Shown here piece after piece: positions 1-12,048 of a stretch of 64,000 nt of DNA. Under the pieces are notes generated by a model that made no database searches, was not told the DNA's origin, and saw nothing but the letters and a program-made list of their open reading frames with translations. The stretch's first letter is position 1; every line of letters starts with the position of its first letter. The stretch is from assembly GCF_034424645.1 (NCBI RefSeq), contig NZ_CP139969.1:2852001-2916000 (forward strand), in the 5' to 3' direction. The position numbers and the translations under genes were made by a program. This DNA is from Bordetella avium (lineage in GTDB: Bacteria > Pseudomonadota > Gammaproteobacteria > Burkholderiales > Burkholderiaceae_B).

Positions 1-53
1 AGCAATTCGATACGGACCTGGCGATTAATGACAGGAGAGTGTCGATGCGCCAT
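1..53 (-). CDS. partial small ORF downstream of the YqjE-like gene, cut by the window edge
   Basis: An ATG whose first base is position 53 overlaps the TGA of the upstream holin-like gene (TGATG), a typical translational coupling. The frame stays open to the left edge and begins MAHRHSPVINRQVRIEL. In enterobacteria the third gene of the yqjD-yqjE cluster is yqjK, a small protein of unknown function, and this gene has the same position. The visible 17 residues are too few to confirm homology. Confidence 0.45.
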   Translation of the reverse strand, partial: MAHRHSPVINRQVRIEL

Positions 54-466
54 CACTTCCCCCCTTCCGCCTCGCGGCGATCCAGATCAGCCTGGGCGTC
101 ACGCACGCGTTCGAGCAGGTCGGTGTCCCGGCCCAGTTCTTCGAGCGTAGCGGCGAACGGCAATGGGCCGTCAACCAGCTCACGGCGCACCAGCCAAAGC
201 AGCAGCACACCGATCACGCCATAAATGCCGGCCAGCCAACCCAACGCAGCATAGCGATCCGGAGTGGGCCAGAAGGCCACCGCAATCGCAACGGTGAACA
301 CCAGGACGGCCAGAGTGAGAAACAGCAGAGCGCCGAAGGACATACCCAGCACTTTGAGCAGGCGCAATTTCTCGTTGCCGGCTTCAAGAGCCAAAAGTTC
401 AAGACGCGTGCGCGCCAGCCCGACCAGGCTGGCGGCCACGCCGAATACCGAGGTGCGTAAACTCAT
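53..466 (-). CDS. YqjE-like / holin-X family inner-membrane protein
   Basis: About 137 residues from the ATG at 466; a GTG at 493 would add 9 residues. Two adjacent hydrophobic stretches (roughly residues 40-65 and 70-92) flank a short polar turn, and the C-terminus is a charged amphipathic tail rich in Glu, Asp and Arg. This layout fits the YqjE/phage_holin_3_6 family (putative Actinobacterial Holin-X). It follows a DUF883 gene on the same strand, the same order as yqjD-yqjE of E. coli, and overlaps the next small gene by two bases. Its role is unknown; the E. coli counterparts are membrane proteins linked to stationary phase. Confidence 0.7.
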   Translation of the reverse strand: MSLRTSVFGVAASLVGLARTRLELLALEAGNEKLRLLKVLGMSFGALLFLTLAVLVFTVAIAVAFWPTPDRYAALGWLAGIYGVIGVLLLWLVRRELVDGPLPFAATLEELGRDTDLLERVRDAQADLDRREAEGGK

Positions 467-522
467 GGGGATAGGTGGGCCTTGCTGCGGCACCGCGCGG
501 CGCCTCGCAAAGACCCAGGCGA

Positions 523-840
523 TCAGCGGCGGCTGATCAGCAAGCCGAGCAGCAGGCCGGTCACGCCTGCAATGCTGATGGCTTGCCAGGGATTGTCGTG
601 GACGTAGTCGTCCGTGGCGCGGGCCGCACGGCGGCCACGTTCAACCATGGCGTCCTGAGCGTCGTAAAGTGCTTCGCGGGTGCGCTTGAGGGAGCCGAGC
701 GCGAGCTCGCGCAATTCGGAAGCCTTTTCGCCGGAGGAGGATGCCGCTTCGCGCAGCAGGCTCTCGACATCGTTCAGGCTGCTCTTAACACTGTCGATCA
801 ATTTATCTTTGGAGATGTCTTCGGTTTTTTTCGCGGGCAT
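523..840 (-). CDS. DUF883 (ElaB/YqjD) family membrane-anchored protein
   Basis: A 105-residue protein with a clear GGAG ribosome site before the ATG. Most of it is charged amphipathic helix. The C-terminus has the family signature: a glycine-spaced hydrophobic anchor (AISIAGVTGLLLGLLISRR) ending in two arginines. E. coli members YqjD and ElaB attach ribosomes to the inner membrane in stationary phase; that function is family knowledge and not visible here. First gene of a probable three-gene operon with the YqjE-like protein. Confidence 0.85.
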   Translation of the reverse strand: MPAKKTEDISKDKLIDSVKSSLNDVESLLREAASSSGEKASELRELALGSLKRTREALYDAQDAMVERGRRAARATDDYVHDNPWQAISIAGVTGLLLGLLISRR

Positions 841-923
841 AGAGGACTCCTTGTGATGTGTCGTCAGTGATTTGATGATACCAGCGTGATCCGCAAGCGG
901 ATCACGCGCCTTGCTACGGACTG

Positions 924-1637
924 CTACTTAATTTGGGTAATCTCAACTTGAGACTTGTTTCCAGACAAGTCGATTTCCTGCTTCATAACCAGATGCGTCG
1001 CCGGACAATACCAGTCGGTCACCGTGGTGTTCATGCCGGGAATGGGCAGGGTAAGCCCCTTGAACGTGGCTGTCGTGGGATCGCTGGTGCGCGAATAGCT
1101 GATCGGCCAGCAGGACTGCTTACCGAGCGCCGTGACAATCTCCCGCCGTGCGCCAACGGTTTTCTCGCCAATGCGAATCGTGGTGCTGGGCTGGCCGCCC
1201 ACGGGCGCCTCTTTACCGATGTTGATCCGGTAACTGCCCCCCGGCAGCCTTTGCCCCTGGCCCGTGATCTTATCGTAGGCAAATAGGCCCAGAATGCGCA
1301 GATCGAACTGGCCGTCCGTAGCGGGAGCCTCGCCGGCCTGATCGTAGCGGACAAAAGCCGCCTGCCCCTTCTTGACGGTCATGAGGTAATCCAGCTTGGA
1401 CTTGCCCGGCGGCAGACCGCCGTAGGCGAATGTCGCCACCCCACGCACCCGCGCACGGCAGTTATCGGCGTTGCTGCGGCTGACTTCACTGAAAGCCAGA
1501 TCGGCACCCAGATTGATCGTCCCGGACCCGGTGAACTGCACCTGCCCGCCGTCGTGCATGAACTGGGCGTCGCACACGCCTGCCTGCGCAATCGGGGCCA
1601 AGCCAGCCAGCGCCAGTGTGGATATCCAACGAAACAA
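924..1637 (-). CDS. secreted protein of unknown function
   Basis: The frame runs open from 1772, but the best start is the TTG at 1637. AGGAG sits about 7 bases before it and a clean signal peptide follows at once (FRWISTLALAGLAPIAQA, then GVCDAQF). From there the product is about 237 residues. The mature part is rich in beta-type sequence with scattered cysteines (a CRAR motif near the front, CWPIS and WYCPATH near the end), suggesting a disulfide-stabilised periplasmic or surface protein. I recognise no family. It stands alone: the genes on the left end at 840 and cysG lies on the other strand. Confidence 0.6.
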   Translation of the reverse strand: MFRWISTLALAGLAPIAQAGVCDAQFMHDGGQVQFTGSGTINLGADLAFSEVSRSNADNCRARVRGVATFAYGGLPPGKSKLDYLMTVKKGQAAFVRYDQAGEAPATDGQFDLRILGLFAYDKITGQGQRLPGGSYRINIGKEAPVGGQPSTTIRIGEKTVGARREIVTALGKQSCWPISYSRTSDPTTATFKGLTLPIPGMNTTVTDWYCPATHLVMKQEIDLSGNKSQVEITQIK

Positions 1638-2076
1638 CGGTCGCTCCTGTAGAAGGAATGCGCCAACAACAGCGCCTCCTGATACTACACCGGTTGCGCG
1701 CCCGCCCCGCACAAACCTGACGCATTCAACAGAAATGGCGTTTCGCCCTCTGGACGAAACGCCTCCCTGCACTGCTTTTCCCCTTGGGCCATCTCTGGGA
1801 CGGCCTTCCTGTCCTTGCGGACCTGTTGTCTAAAGCAAACCGCATGCCAGACACAAAAACAGATAAGCCAAAGAACAAACCCTTGTTTTTTCATGCTTTT
1901 GCATCGTGTTCGCACCATGAAACGAGCAACGAAGGGCCATGCCGGTGCACGCCACGCACCAAAGATGCGCATTTCAAATCGTTTTTGGCTATAAGAAAGG
2001 AAGAAAGCAAACGTTGTAGGGACGCTTTGGGCCTCCTATGATGGGCCGACGATGGCAAGGCACGGCCCGGGTGTTC
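1638..2076. other. intergenic region between the secreted protein gene and cysG
   Basis: About 440 bases between divergent genes. Open frames here on both strands lack coding character. An AT-rich patch around 1975-2010, just ahead of cysG, is the likeliest promoter area, but I see no convincing -35/-10 pair and no convincing hairpin. Confidence 0.4.
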
Positions 2077-3462
2077 ATGAAGCTCTTTCCGATTTTTTCC
2101 GATATCAAAGGCCGATGCGTGCTGGTTGTGGGCGGCGGCGCCGTCGCCACACGCAAAGCGCAGGCCTTGCTGGAGGCTGGCGCGGCCGTGTCCGTCGGCG
2201 CTCCAACGCTGACGCCTGAGCTGGCCCGTCTGGCGCAAGGGCAAACCATCACCCATCTGCAAGGGGAGTTCGACGCTGACTGGCTGAAGGACGCCTGGCT
2301 GATCATCGCGGCCACGGACGACCGAACGGTCAATACCCGCGTCTACGAAGCCGCCTGTGCCCGGCGGCAGTTCTGCAATGTGGTCGATGACCCGGCGCTG
2401 TCGAGCTTTCAGGTACCGTCCATCGTCGACCGCTCCCCCCTCATCGTTGCGATCTCATCGTCGGGGCTTGCCCCTGTGCTGGCCCGGCGCCTGCGCGAAC
2501 GGCTGGAATCCCTGTTCGATCACAGCCTGGGGGCGCTGGCCGAACTGGCCGCCCGTTACCGACCGGCCATTCGCGCCGCTCGCGCCGATCTGAAAGAACG
2601 GCGCCGCTTTTATGATTGGCTCTTGGACGGGCCGGTCGCAGCCGCCTTGCGCCGCGCCCAGCCGCAACAGGCCCAGGAAGCGCTGGACGAGGCGCTGGCC
2701 CGCCCTGCCCTGTCTCAGGACGGCCGGGTAGTGCTGGTCGGAGCCGGTCCTGGCGACCCCGGCCTTTTGACGCTCAAAGGGCTGCGCGCACTGAACGAGG
2801 CCGACGTCATTCTGCATGACCGCCTGGTAAGCGCCGAAGTGCTCGCCTTGGCGCGCCGGGATGCCGAGCGCATCACCGTAGGCAAACGCCTGGGTGAGAA
2901 CCATAACGCCACCCAGGCACGCATTCACGAGCTGATGGTCGAGCATGCCCGCGCCGGCCGGCGCGTGGTGCGTCTCAAGGGCGGAGATGCCTTCATTTTT
3001 GGACGTGGCGGCGAGGAGCTAGAACATCTGCGCGCCCACGGCGTGGATTACGAGGTCGTGCCCGGCATCACGGCGGCGCTGGCCTGCGCCGCCTATGCCG
3101 GCATTCCGCTGACGCACCGAGACTATGCGCAATCCGTGCATCTGGTGACGGCGCATTGCCGGGCCGACGAAGAAGCGCTGGATTGGGACGGGCTGGCCCG
3201 AGGCCAGCAGACACTGGCCTTCTATATGGGAGTGGGACAGCTCGACATCCTGTCAGCCCGGCTGGTGGCCCATGGCCGACCTGGCAGCACGCCCTTCGCC
3301 CTGATCGAAAACGGCAGCCGCCCCAGCCAACGCGTGGTGACGGGACGCTTATCGCAGTTGGCCGAACGGGCGCGAGAACAGGCCGTCGCCTCGCCCGCGC
3401 TCTTGATCGTGGGCGAAGTGGCGGCGCTGGCGGACAGGCTCGCCTGGTTCGGCAAGCCCTGA
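2077..3462 (+). CDS. cysG: siroheme synthase (trifunctional CysG)
   Basis: About 461 residues from the ATG at 2077 ([12 protein letters not shown]); the frame is open from 2038 but the added residues do not look native. The N-terminal third is the precorrin-2 dehydrogenase/sirohydrochlorin ferrochelatase unit, with the NAD-binding glycine loop [12 protein letters not shown] near residues 17-28. The C-terminal half is the SAM-dependent uroporphyrinogen-III methyltransferase, opening with [14 protein letters not shown] and including [17 protein letters not shown]. It makes siroheme for sulfite and nitrite reductases in the cytoplasm. Length matches the fused E. coli type. It converges on upp with only five bases between the genes. 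Confidence 0.95.
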   Translation: MKLFPIFSDIKGRCVLVVGGGAVATRKAQALLEAGAAVSVGAPTLTPELARLAQGQTITHLQGEFDADWLKDAWLIIAATDDRTVNTRVYEAACARRQFCNVVDDPALSSFQVPSIVDRSPLIVAISSSGLAPVLARRLRERLESLFDHSLGALAELAARYRPAIRAARADLKERRRFYDWLLDGPVAAALRRAQPQQAQEALDEALARPALSQDGRVVLVGAGPGDPGLLTLKGLRALNEADVILHDRLVSAEVLALARRDAERITVGKRLGENHNATQARIHELMVEHARAGRRVVRLKGGDAFIFGRGGEELEHLRAHGVDYEVVPGITAALACAAYAGIPLTHRDYAQSVHLVTAHCRADEEALDWDGLARGQQTLAFYMGVGQLDILSARLVAHGRPGSTPFALIENGSRPSQRVVTGRLSQLAERAREQAVASPALLIVGEVAALADRLAWFGKP

Positions 3463-3467
3463 AGGCC

Positions 3468-4106
3468 TTACTCGACCTTTTGCTTGGTGCCGAAAATGCG
3501 GTCGCCCGCGTCACCCAGGCCGGGCATGATGTAACCCTGCTCGTTCAAGCCCTGGTCGATCGAGGCGGTGTAGATATTCACGTCGGGGTGCGCATCCAGC
3601 ACGGCCTTGATGCCTTCGGGCGCGGCGACCAGGGTCAGCGCGCGGATTTCACGCGCGCCCGCCCGCTTGAGCATATCGATGGTCGCGACCATCGATCCGC
3701 CGGTCGCCAGCATGGGATCGACGATCAGCGCCAGACGCTGATCGAGTTCGCCGACCAGACGCTCGAGATAGGTATGCGCTTGCAGGGTTTCTTCGTTGCG
3801 GGCCAGACCCACGACGCTGACCTTGGCGCCAGGGATGAGGCTGAGCACGCCGTCCAGCATGCCGATGCCGGCGCGCAGAATAGGCACGACGGTGACTTTC
3901 TTGCCGGCGATCTTCTCGACCTCGACCGTTCCGCACCAGCCTTCGACCGTGGCGGGCGCCAGCGCCATGTCTTTGGACGCCTCATAGGTCAAGAGCGCGG
4001 CCACCTCTTGCGAGAGTTCGCGAAAGCTCTTGGTGCTGAGGTCGACGCGACGCATGATGCCTAGTTTGTGCCGCACCAGCGGATGACGGATTTCATGCAC
4101 GGGCAT
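3468..4106 (-). CDS. upp: uracil phosphoribosyltransferase
   Basis: Product of 212 residues starting [22 protein letters not shown] lies about 7 bases before this ATG, so the in-frame TTG further upstream is rejected. The PRPP loop ([11 protein letters not shown]) and the C-terminal uracil-binding region ([16 protein letters not shown]) are intact. It converts uracil and PRPP to UMP in pyrimidine salvage. Length equals the usual bacterial Upp. Apparently monocistronic, with its 3' end facing cysG. Confidence 0.96.
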   Translation of the reverse strand: MPVHEIRHPLVRHKLGIMRRVDLSTKSFRELSQEVAALLTYEASKDMALAPATVEGWCGTVEVEKIAGKKVTVVPILRAGIGMLDGVLSLIPGAKVSVVGLARNEETLQAHTYLERLVGELDQRLALIVDPMLATGGSMVATIDMLKRAGAREIRALTLVAAPEGIKAVLDAHPDVNIYTASIDQGLNEQGYIMPGLGDAGDRIFGTKQKVE

Positions 4107-4162
4107 GTCCGGATTCTCCAAAAATTAAATGCTAGAAACCCGCAGAACGGGCCATATCTTTT

Positions 4163-5614
4163 TTACTGCTCCGCCAACCAGGCGATCAAGGCATCATCGA
4201 AGCTGCGCACCGCGGCGGCGTTTTCGTGGTTGACCATACTGACGACCACATAGCGCTTACCGCTGTTACCCAGCACATATCCCGCAATCGAGCGCACATC
4301 GCGCAGGGAACCGGTTTTCAGATGCGCCATCCCCAGAGCGCCCTTACCCTGCATGCGGCGGCGCACGGTGCCATCCACCCCGGCAATCGCCATTGACGCC
4401 AGATACTCCGGCATGACGGGCGAACGCCAGGCCAGCGAAAGCATGGCCGCTAGACTGTCTGCCGACACGCGCGCATCGCGCGATAGCCCCGCGCCATTGT
4501 CCAGCACCAACTCAGGCATGTTCAGCCCCTGCCCGGACAACAGCTGCTTGGCGACCGACTCACTGCTGGCGACGGTCGCTGGACGACGGCCCCGCTCGGC
4601 GCCCAATGTGAGCAACAAGGTGCGCGCCATGACATTATTGCTGCGCTTATTGATCACGCGGATAGCCTCGCCCAAGGTGGGCGACTCGTGGGAAGCGAGC
4701 ACAATGGCATCGCCTGGCACCACGCCGGGGCGCATCTTACCCTTGAATGTGCCGCCAAGCTCACGCCACAGCAGGCGAAAGACCGCATCCGTGTATTCGG
4801 GCTGAGACAGCGCCAGACGATAGAGGCTGAATTCGCCGCAGGAACCGGCCACCGCCCCGGACAGGCGCAGGCTCACGCCCTCCTGGGTCACGACAGGCTG
4901 TGTGGACACCGCCGGCGCACCAGGGCAGCGGGCGTCGGTCCATTGGATCGCGCCCTCAAGGCGCAGGCCGGACACAGGAGGATCGACGGTCGCCACCCAT
5001 TTGCGGGCGACCGGATCGGGGGTGACCAGCAGGCGCAGGGCGCCAAAGCCCACCATCAGGGCATCGGGGCTGGCATTGTACGCCCGGTCGGGTGCGCCAT
5101 CGAAGGCCCCCGGGTCAATAGCGACCTGCCCGAAAATGCTGCGATCAACCACCAGATCGCTGATCTCCTTGACGCCGCGCAGGCGCAAGTCTCGCAACAG
5201 GGTCCAGAGGTCTTGCAACATGAATTGCGGATCGCCGCCGGCACGCCAATACAGCGGGCCGTTGAGCCGGCCCTGCGCATCGGGGCGAACGCCAGGGTCA
5301 GTCAGGAAGTCGGTGCGCCAACTGTAATTTGGCCCCAATTCCGATAATGCAACCCAGGTGGTAACCAGCTTCATGACAGAAGCCGGATTGCGCGGCGTCT
5401 GGGCATTGATCGCCAGCATACGCGGCCCATTGACCTCCTGGACCACCACCGAGAGCGCCTCATCGGGCAGCTTGGTGGCCTTCCAGGCCTGCATGAGCTT
5501 GGGAGGCAGGCCCGCCACCTGAGCCTGGCCCGCGGCTGGCGTCAGTGCGGCCCAGGCCGCAGCCATTATCAATCCCAGCGCCTGCGCGGCGCGCCTCCAA
5601 GCCCGATGTCCCAT
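4163..5614 (-). CDS. dacB: D-alanyl-D-alanine carboxypeptidase/endopeptidase (PBP4 type)
   Basis: About 483 residues from the ATG at 5614, which opens a signal peptide ([14 protein letters not shown]..., cleaved near AAGQAQ). The three penicillin-binding motifs of peptidase family S13 are present: SVMK (SxxK) near residue 79, SNN (SxN) in the middle and KTG in [11 protein letters not shown] near the C-terminus. The enzyme trims and cleaves peptidoglycan cross-links in the periplasm. The long insert between the first two motifs is normal for PBP4. It is divergent from queA, sharing a 150-base upstream region. Confidence 0.92.
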   Translation of the reverse strand: MGHRAWRRAAQALGLIMAAAWAALTPAAGQAQVAGLPPKLMQAWKATKLPDEALSVVVQEVNGPRMLAINAQTPRNPASVMKLVTTWVALSELGPNYSWRTDFLTDPGVRPDAQGRLNGPLYWRAGGDPQFMLQDLWTLLRDLRLRGVKEISDLVVDRSIFGQVAIDPGAFDGAPDRAYNASPDALMVGFGALRLLVTPDPVARKWVATVDPPVSGLRLEGAIQWTDARCPGAPAVSTQPVVTQEGVSLRLSGAVAGSCGEFSLYRLALSQPEYTDAVFRLLWRELGGTFKGKMRPGVVPGDAIVLASHESPTLGEAIRVINKRSNNVMARTLLLTLGAERGRRPATVASSESVAKQLLSGQGLNMPELVLDNGAGLSRDARVSADSLAAMLSLAWRSPVMPEYLASMAIAGVDGTVRRRMQGKGALGMAHLKTGSLRDVRSIAGYVLGNSGKRYVVVSMVNHENAAAVRSFDDALIAWLAEQ

Positions 5615-5701
5615 GCCCGCTATCGCAATTTCTGATGGCCGAAGGTGCAAGCATACCTAAGGTGCGCACCGCGTGGTGGAGGGCCTCTTCGCGGCGGGCG
5701 T

Positions 5702-5720
5702 CTACAATAGCAGGCTGCCC
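5702..5720 (+). promoter_or_regulatory. candidate -10 region for queA-tgt
   Basis: The hexamer TACAAT at 5703-5708 lies within CTACAATAGCAGGCTGCCC, about 47 bases before the queA start. Nearly the same 19 bases (17 identical) occur ahead of yajC at 7973. No good -35 hexamer is visible, so the call rests on the -10 match and its repetition. Confidence 0.35.
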
Positions 5721-5766
5721 CGGTGCCAGACGCCGCCCTTCCATACCAAGCCGCCCGGACGCCATC

Positions 5767-7940
<2,174 letters not shown>

Positions 7941-7972
7941 ACGCGGCCTGCGCCAGCCAGCGCCCAACATCG

Positions 7973-7991
7973 CTACAATAGCCGGCTACCC
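7973..7991 (+). promoter_or_regulatory. candidate -10 region for yajC-secD-secF
   Basis: CTACAATAGCCGGCTACCC, with TACAAT at 7974-7979, lies about 105 bases ahead of yajC and matches the motif before queA at 17 of 19 positions. The -35 position does not resemble TTGACA. It may allow Sec genes to be transcribed separately from tgt. Confidence 0.35.
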
Positions 7992-8083
7992 TGTCCAAGG
8001 CTCGCGCGGGGACAGGGACAAAACAAGGCATCAGCCGCAAGCAAAAACGCAAAAGCGTTAAAACTCAACCAGGAGTACTTCCT

Positions 8084-8425
8084 ATGTCCGTGATCGATAC
8101 CACTGGCCTCGTTCTGGCCCAGGCCGCCCCCGAAGGCAACATCCTCGGCGGCATCCTGCCCATCATCTTGATGTTCGTGATCCTCTATTTTCTGATGATC
8201 CGTCCGCAGATGAAGCGCCAGAAAGAGCACCGCAACCTGGTCGCCGCCCTGGCCAAGGGCGACGAAGTCGTCACCGCCGGCGGCATCCTCGGCAAAGTGG
8301 CGAAAGTAACTGACAGCTACATCTCCATCGAAGTGGCTGACCTGGCCGAAAAGCCGGTCGAAATCACGCTGACCAAGAGCTCCGTGACGTCGGTGCTGCC
8401 CAAGGGAACCATCAAGGCCCTGTAA
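8084..8425 (+). CDS. yajC: Sec translocase accessory subunit YajC
   Basis: A 113-residue protein with one N-terminal membrane helix (IIPIILMFVILYFLMIRPQMKRQKEH region, residues about 25-45) and a small soluble cytoplasmic domain (GDEVVTAGGILGKV). AGGAGTACTTCC precedes the ATG. YajC associates with SecDF and SecYEG. It leads the Sec cluster. Confidence 0.95.
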   Translation: MSVIDTTGLVLAQAAPEGNILGGILPIILMFVILYFLMIRPQMKRQKEHRNLVAALAKGDEVVTAGGILGKVAKVTDSYISIEVADLAEKPVEITLTKSSVTSVLPKGTIKAL

Positions 8426-8488
8426 CAGTCACATTGGGCTCCTCGCGGGGCCCTTTGTCCGTTCCACCCCTTGAATGCGTAGCCGGCA

Positions 8489-10369
8489 ATGAACCGCTAT
8501 CCCCTTTGGAAGTACATCACGGTTTTGGTTGCGGTCGTCATCGGCCTGCTCTATACCCTGCCCAATTTTTACGGCGAATCCCCCGCCGTGCAGATTTCCA
8601 GCGCCAAGGCCACTATCAAGGTCGAGCCGTCGCTGTTGCCCCGTGTTGAACAGATTCTGGCCGACGCCAAGCTATCGGCCACCAGCGTCTACTATGAACA
8701 AAACGGCACGCTGGGCACGATCCGGGCGCGCTTTCCGTCCACCGACATCCAGTTGCAGGCCCGGGACCTGCTGGATCGCAGCCTGAATACGGTTGCCGGT
8801 GATCCGCATTACACCGTGGCCCTGAACCTGCTGCCCGCTTCGCCGCCCTGGATGCGCTCGCTGGGCTGGTTCGAACCCCGGCCCATGTATCTCGGTCTCG
8901 ACCTGCGCGGCGGTGTGCATTTCCTGCTGCAAGTCGATATGCAAGGCGCCCTGACGGCACGCTATGACTCGCTGGCCGCCGATGCCCGCTCCATCCTGCG
9001 TGACCAGAAAATCGACGCCGTCAACGTCGAACGCAGCGGCCAAGCCATCGTCGCCACCTTCTCCAGCCCCGAACTGCGCGACCGCGCCCGCGAAGCCCTG
9101 CGCAGCCGCATGACCGATCTGCAATTCATCGATCGCAACGAGGACGGCCGTTTCGTGCTCGATGGCGCCCTCAGCCCGCAAGCCATCGCGCGCGTGCAGG
9201 AAACCGCGCTCAAGCAGAACATCAACACCCTGCACAACCGGATCAACGAGCTTGGCGTGGCCGAACCCGTGATTCAGCAACAAGGCGCTGACCGCATCGT
9301 CGTTCAACTGCCCGGCGTGCAGGACGTGGCCAAGGCCAAAGAACTGCTGGGCCGCACCGCCACCCTGGAGCTGCGCATGGTGGACGATTCGCCCGCCGCG
9401 CAAGCCGCCCTCGCCAACGGCACCGTGCCCTTCGGCCTGGAGCGCTACTCCGACCGCGACGGCCGCCCGATTCTCGTGCGCCGCCAGGTCATCCTGACGG
9501 GCGAAAATCTCCAGGACGCTCAGCCCGGCCGCGACCACCAGACCCAGCAGCCCTCGGTCAACCTGACCCTGGACTCCAAGGGCGCGCGCATCTTCCGCGA
9601 TGTCACGCGTGACAACGTGGGCAAGCGCATCGCCATTCTGCTGTTCGAAAACGGCAAGGGCGAAGTGGTGACAGCGCCGGTCATCCGTAGCGAAATCGGC
9701 GGCGGCCAGGTGCAGATCTCGGGCAGCATGTCTGCGGAAGAAGCGGCCGACACCGCGCTGCTGCTGCGCGCTGGCGCGCTGGCGGCGCCGATGTCCATCA
9801 TCGAAGAACGCACCATCGGTCCGAGCCTGGGCGCGGACAATATCGCCAAGGGCTTTTATTCGACGCTCTACGGCTTTATTGCCATCGCGGTCTTCATCAT
9901 CGTGTACTACCACCTGTTTGGGGTGTTCTCCACGATCGGCCTGACCTTCAACGTCCTCTTGTTGCTGGCCTTGCTGTCCATGCTGCAGGCCACCCTGACC
10001 CTGCCCGGCATCGCGGCTATCGCGCTCACGCTGGGCATGGCCATCGACTCGAACGTGCTGATCAATGAGCGTATCCGCGAAGAGCTCAGAGCAGGCGCCT
10101 CTCCGCAACAAGCCATCTATCATGGCTTCGAGCGTGCCTGGGGCACCATTCTGGACTCCAACCTGACCACACTCATCGTCGGCCTGGCGCTGCTGGCCTT
10201 CGGGTCTGGCCCCATCCGCGGCTTCGCGGTGGTGCACTGCCTGGGCATCCTGACCTCGATGTTCTCCTCCGTGGTGGGTGTGCGCGCCCTGGCCAACCTC
10301 TGGTATGGCGGCCGCAAAAAGCTCGCCAAGATTTCCATCGGCACGGTCTGGAAACCCGGAACCAAGTGA
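8489..10369 (+). CDS. secD: protein translocase subunit SecD
   Basis: A 626-residue protein starting MNRYPLWKY. There is an N-terminal membrane helix, then a large periplasmic region with the P1 hallmark GLDLRGGVHFLLQVD near residue 135. The C-terminal block has five membrane helices of the RND type (from IAKGFYSTLYGFIA), including a conserved Asp in GMAIDSNVLINERIREE. SecD with SecF uses the proton gradient to pull proteins through the SecYEG channel. Full length for the family. Confidence 0.96.
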   Translation: MNRYPLWKYITVLVAVVIGLLYTLPNFYGESPAVQISSAKATIKVEPSLLPRVEQILADAKLSATSVYYEQNGTLGTIRARFPSTDIQLQARDLLDRSLNTVAGDPHYTVALNLLPASPPWMRSLGWFEPRPMYLGLDLRGGVHFLLQVDMQGALTARYDSLAADARSILRDQKIDAVNVERSGQAIVATFSSPELRDRAREALRSRMTDLQFIDRNEDGRFVLDGALSPQAIARVQETALKQNINTLHNRINELGVAEPVIQQQGADRIVVQLPGVQDVAKAKELLGRTATLELRMVDDSPAAQAALANGTVPFGLERYSDRDGRPILVRRQVILTGENLQDAQPGRDHQTQQPSVNLTLDSKGARIFRDVTRDNVGKRIAILLFENGKGEVVTAPVIRSEIGGGQVQISGSMSAEEAADTALLLRAGALAAPMSIIEERTIGPSLGADNIAKGFYSTLYGFIAIAVFIIVYYHLFGVFSTIGLTFNVLLLLALLSMLQATLTLPGIAAIALTLGMAIDSNVLINERIREELRAGASPQQAIYHGFERAWGTILDSNLTTLIVGLALLAFGSGPIRGFAVVHCLGILTSMFSSVVGVRALANLWYGGRKKLAKISIGTVWKPGTK

Positions 10370-10435
10370 TAGAACCGGGCGGGCGCGGCTTTATCGCCGC
10401 GCCGTCCGGCTCCTCAAAAGACAGCAAGGCGAAAC

Positions 10436-11371
10436 ATGGAATTTTTCCGGATTCATCGCACCATCCCGTTCATGCGCCACGCGCTGGTGCTGAACATCAT
10501 CAGCCTGGTGACTTTCATCGCGGCGGTGTTCTTTATCATCACGCGCGGCTTTCACCTGTCGATCGAATTTACCGGCGGCACGGTGATGGAAGTCAGCTAC
10601 GCCCAGACCGCCCAGCTCGATCAGGTGCGCGGCGTGGTGGGCAAGCTCGGCTACACCGATTTCCAGGTGCAGAACTTCGGCACCTCTCGCGATGTCATGA
10701 TCCGTCTGCCGGTATCCGCTGGCCAGACATCGGCCACACAAAGCGAAACCGTGCTGGCCGCCCTAAAAGCGGCGGACAACTCCGTCGAATTGCGCCGCGT
10801 CGAATTCGTCGGGCCACAGGTCGGCCAGGAGTTGCTGAACAACGGCCTGATGGCGCTGCTGTTCGTGGTGGTCGGCATCATGATCTACCTGGGCATCCGC
10901 TTCGAATGGAAGTTCGCCTTGGCTGGCGTGATCGCCAACTTGCATGACGTGGTGATCATTCTGGGCTTTTTCGCCTTTTTCCAGTGGGAGTTCTCGCTCT
11001 CGGTACTGGCAGGCGTGCTGGCTGTGCTGGGCTACTCGGTCAACGAGTCGGTCGTTATCATGGACCGTATCCGTGAAAACTTCCGGAAGTACCGCAAGGC
11101 CGACGTCCATGAAGTCATCAATAGCGCCATCACGCAAACCATTTCGCGAACCATCATCACCCACGGTTCGACGCAGATGATGGTGCTGGCCATGCTGTTC
11201 TTCGGCGGCCCCAGCCTGCACTACTTCGCTCTGGCCCTAACCATCGGCATCTGGTTCGGCATCTACTCCTCGGTATTCGTGGCGGCCGCCCTGGCGATGT
11301 GGTTCGGCGTAAAGCGCGAGGATCTGGTCAAACAGCCCAAAAAGGCTGAAGGCGAGATCGAGGCGCCCTGA
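10436..11371 (+). CDS. secF: protein translocase subunit SecF
   Basis: A 311-residue protein beginning MEFFRIHRTIPFMRHA. It has the SecF pattern: an N-terminal helix, the IEFTGGTVMEV motif opening the periplasmic domain, then RND-type helices with YSVNESVVIMDRIRENFRK. Last gene of the Sec operon, separated from secD by 66 bases and followed by a strong intrinsic terminator. Confidence 0.96.
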   Translation: MEFFRIHRTIPFMRHALVLNIISLVTFIAAVFFIITRGFHLSIEFTGGTVMEVSYAQTAQLDQVRGVVGKLGYTDFQVQNFGTSRDVMIRLPVSAGQTSATQSETVLAALKAADNSVELRRVEFVGPQVGQELLNNGLMALLFVVVGIMIYLGIRFEWKFALAGVIANLHDVVIILGFFAFFQWEFSLSVLAGVLAVLGYSVNESVVIMDRIRENFRKYRKADVHEVINSAITQTISRTIITHGSTQMMVLAMLFFGGPSLHYFALALTIGIWFGIYSSVFVAAALAMWFGVKREDLVKQPKKAEGEIEAP

Positions 11372-11397
11372 CGCTTTCTCTGTCCTGAGTGACATCA

Positions 11398-11422
11398 AGC
11401 GCCGCACATGCGGCGCTTTTTA
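11398..11422 (+). terminator. intrinsic terminator after secF
   Basis: A perfect 8-bp stem (AGCGCCGC / GCGGCGCT) with loop ACAT, followed by TTTTTATT, 26 bases after the secF stop. Confidence 0.85.
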
Positions 11423-11495
11423 TTCGCAGCTTGGCAAACCACCAGGAAAGACAGGCCGATACGGCAGGCAACACAGAAACATGCCAGGAAAAAGC

Positions 11496-11529
11496 AAAAG
11501 CCGCTTGATTTTGCAATCAAGCGGCTTTT
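11496..11529 (-). terminator. terminator of the minus-strand tRNA cluster
   Basis: A perfect 15-bp inverted repeat (AAAAGCCGCTTGATT / AATCAAGCGGCTTTT) with a 4-base loop, eight bases beyond the CCA of tRNA-Asp on the minus strand, where it ends in TTTT. The same hairpin follows the two plus-strand tRNA clusters. Confidence 0.85.
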
Positions 11530-11537
11530 CGAAATTT

Positions 11538-11614
11538 TGGCGGAGCGGACGGGGCTCGAACCCGCGACCCCCGGCGTGACAGGCCGGTATTCTAACCAAC
11601 TGAACTACCGCTCC
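11538..11614 (-). tRNA. tRNA-Asp (GTC), cluster copy 1
   Basis: 77 bases with encoded CCA. Acceptor GGAGCGG pairs with CCGCTCC, the anticodon loop reads CTGTCAC (anticodon GTC), and the T-arm has GGTTCGAG. Same sequence as the copies at 19835 and 20410. Confidence 0.95.
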
Positions 11615-11652
11615 GCAGCGGTGACACCTTGCGGCATCTTGCCAAGCAAGCT

Positions 11653-11728
11653 TGGCGTCCCCTAGGGGATTCGAACCCCTGTACTCACCGTGAAAGGGTG
11701 ATGTCCTAGGCCTCTAGACGAAGGGGAC
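11653..11728 (-). tRNA. tRNA-Glu (TTC), cluster copy 1
   Basis: 76 bases with encoded CCA. Starts GTCCCCTTCGTCTAGAGG, anticodon loop CTTTCAC (anticodon TTC), T-loop GTTCGAATC. Middle gene of the Ala-Glu-Asp cluster. Confidence 0.95.
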
Positions 11729-11752
11729 CTCGGTACTGCTTCCGTCGCCGAT

Positions 11753-11828
<76 letters not shown>

Positions 11829-11880
11829 CGGGTTTCCAGCAATTTGCAGATGATTTTTACGTCAACCGCGAAGAAATGAG

Positions 11881-11909
11881 ATTATGCACGAGTTTTTTGA
11901 AGCGTGCAA
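11881..11909 (-). promoter_or_regulatory. promoter of tRNA cluster copy 1
   Basis: On the minus strand: TTGCAC, a 17-base spacer, then GTG-CATAAT. The GTGCATAAT box is shared with both plus-strand clusters, which supports a functional core promoter about 50 bases before tRNA-Ala. Confidence 0.7.
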
Positions 11910-12048
11910 GCCTTGGCACAGGAAAATATAGAAAAAACGAAAAATTTCGTGTGCCTGCTCTGCCCAAGATGACATCCGAGAAGCGATCGGGCCCACCGCC
12001 CTCAATCTCACATGCTAGAGTGGTCCGACTGCCTATGGAGCGATGACG

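Noticed and set aside
3156..4064. A 302-codon plus-strand frame across the cysG end and upp
   Set aside because: It covers parts of two real genes in other frames and has no family features.
8672..10237. A long minus-strand open frame (521 codons) over secD
   Set aside because: High-GC shadow frame, His/Gln/Gly-rich with no domain. SecD on the plus strand is unambiguous.
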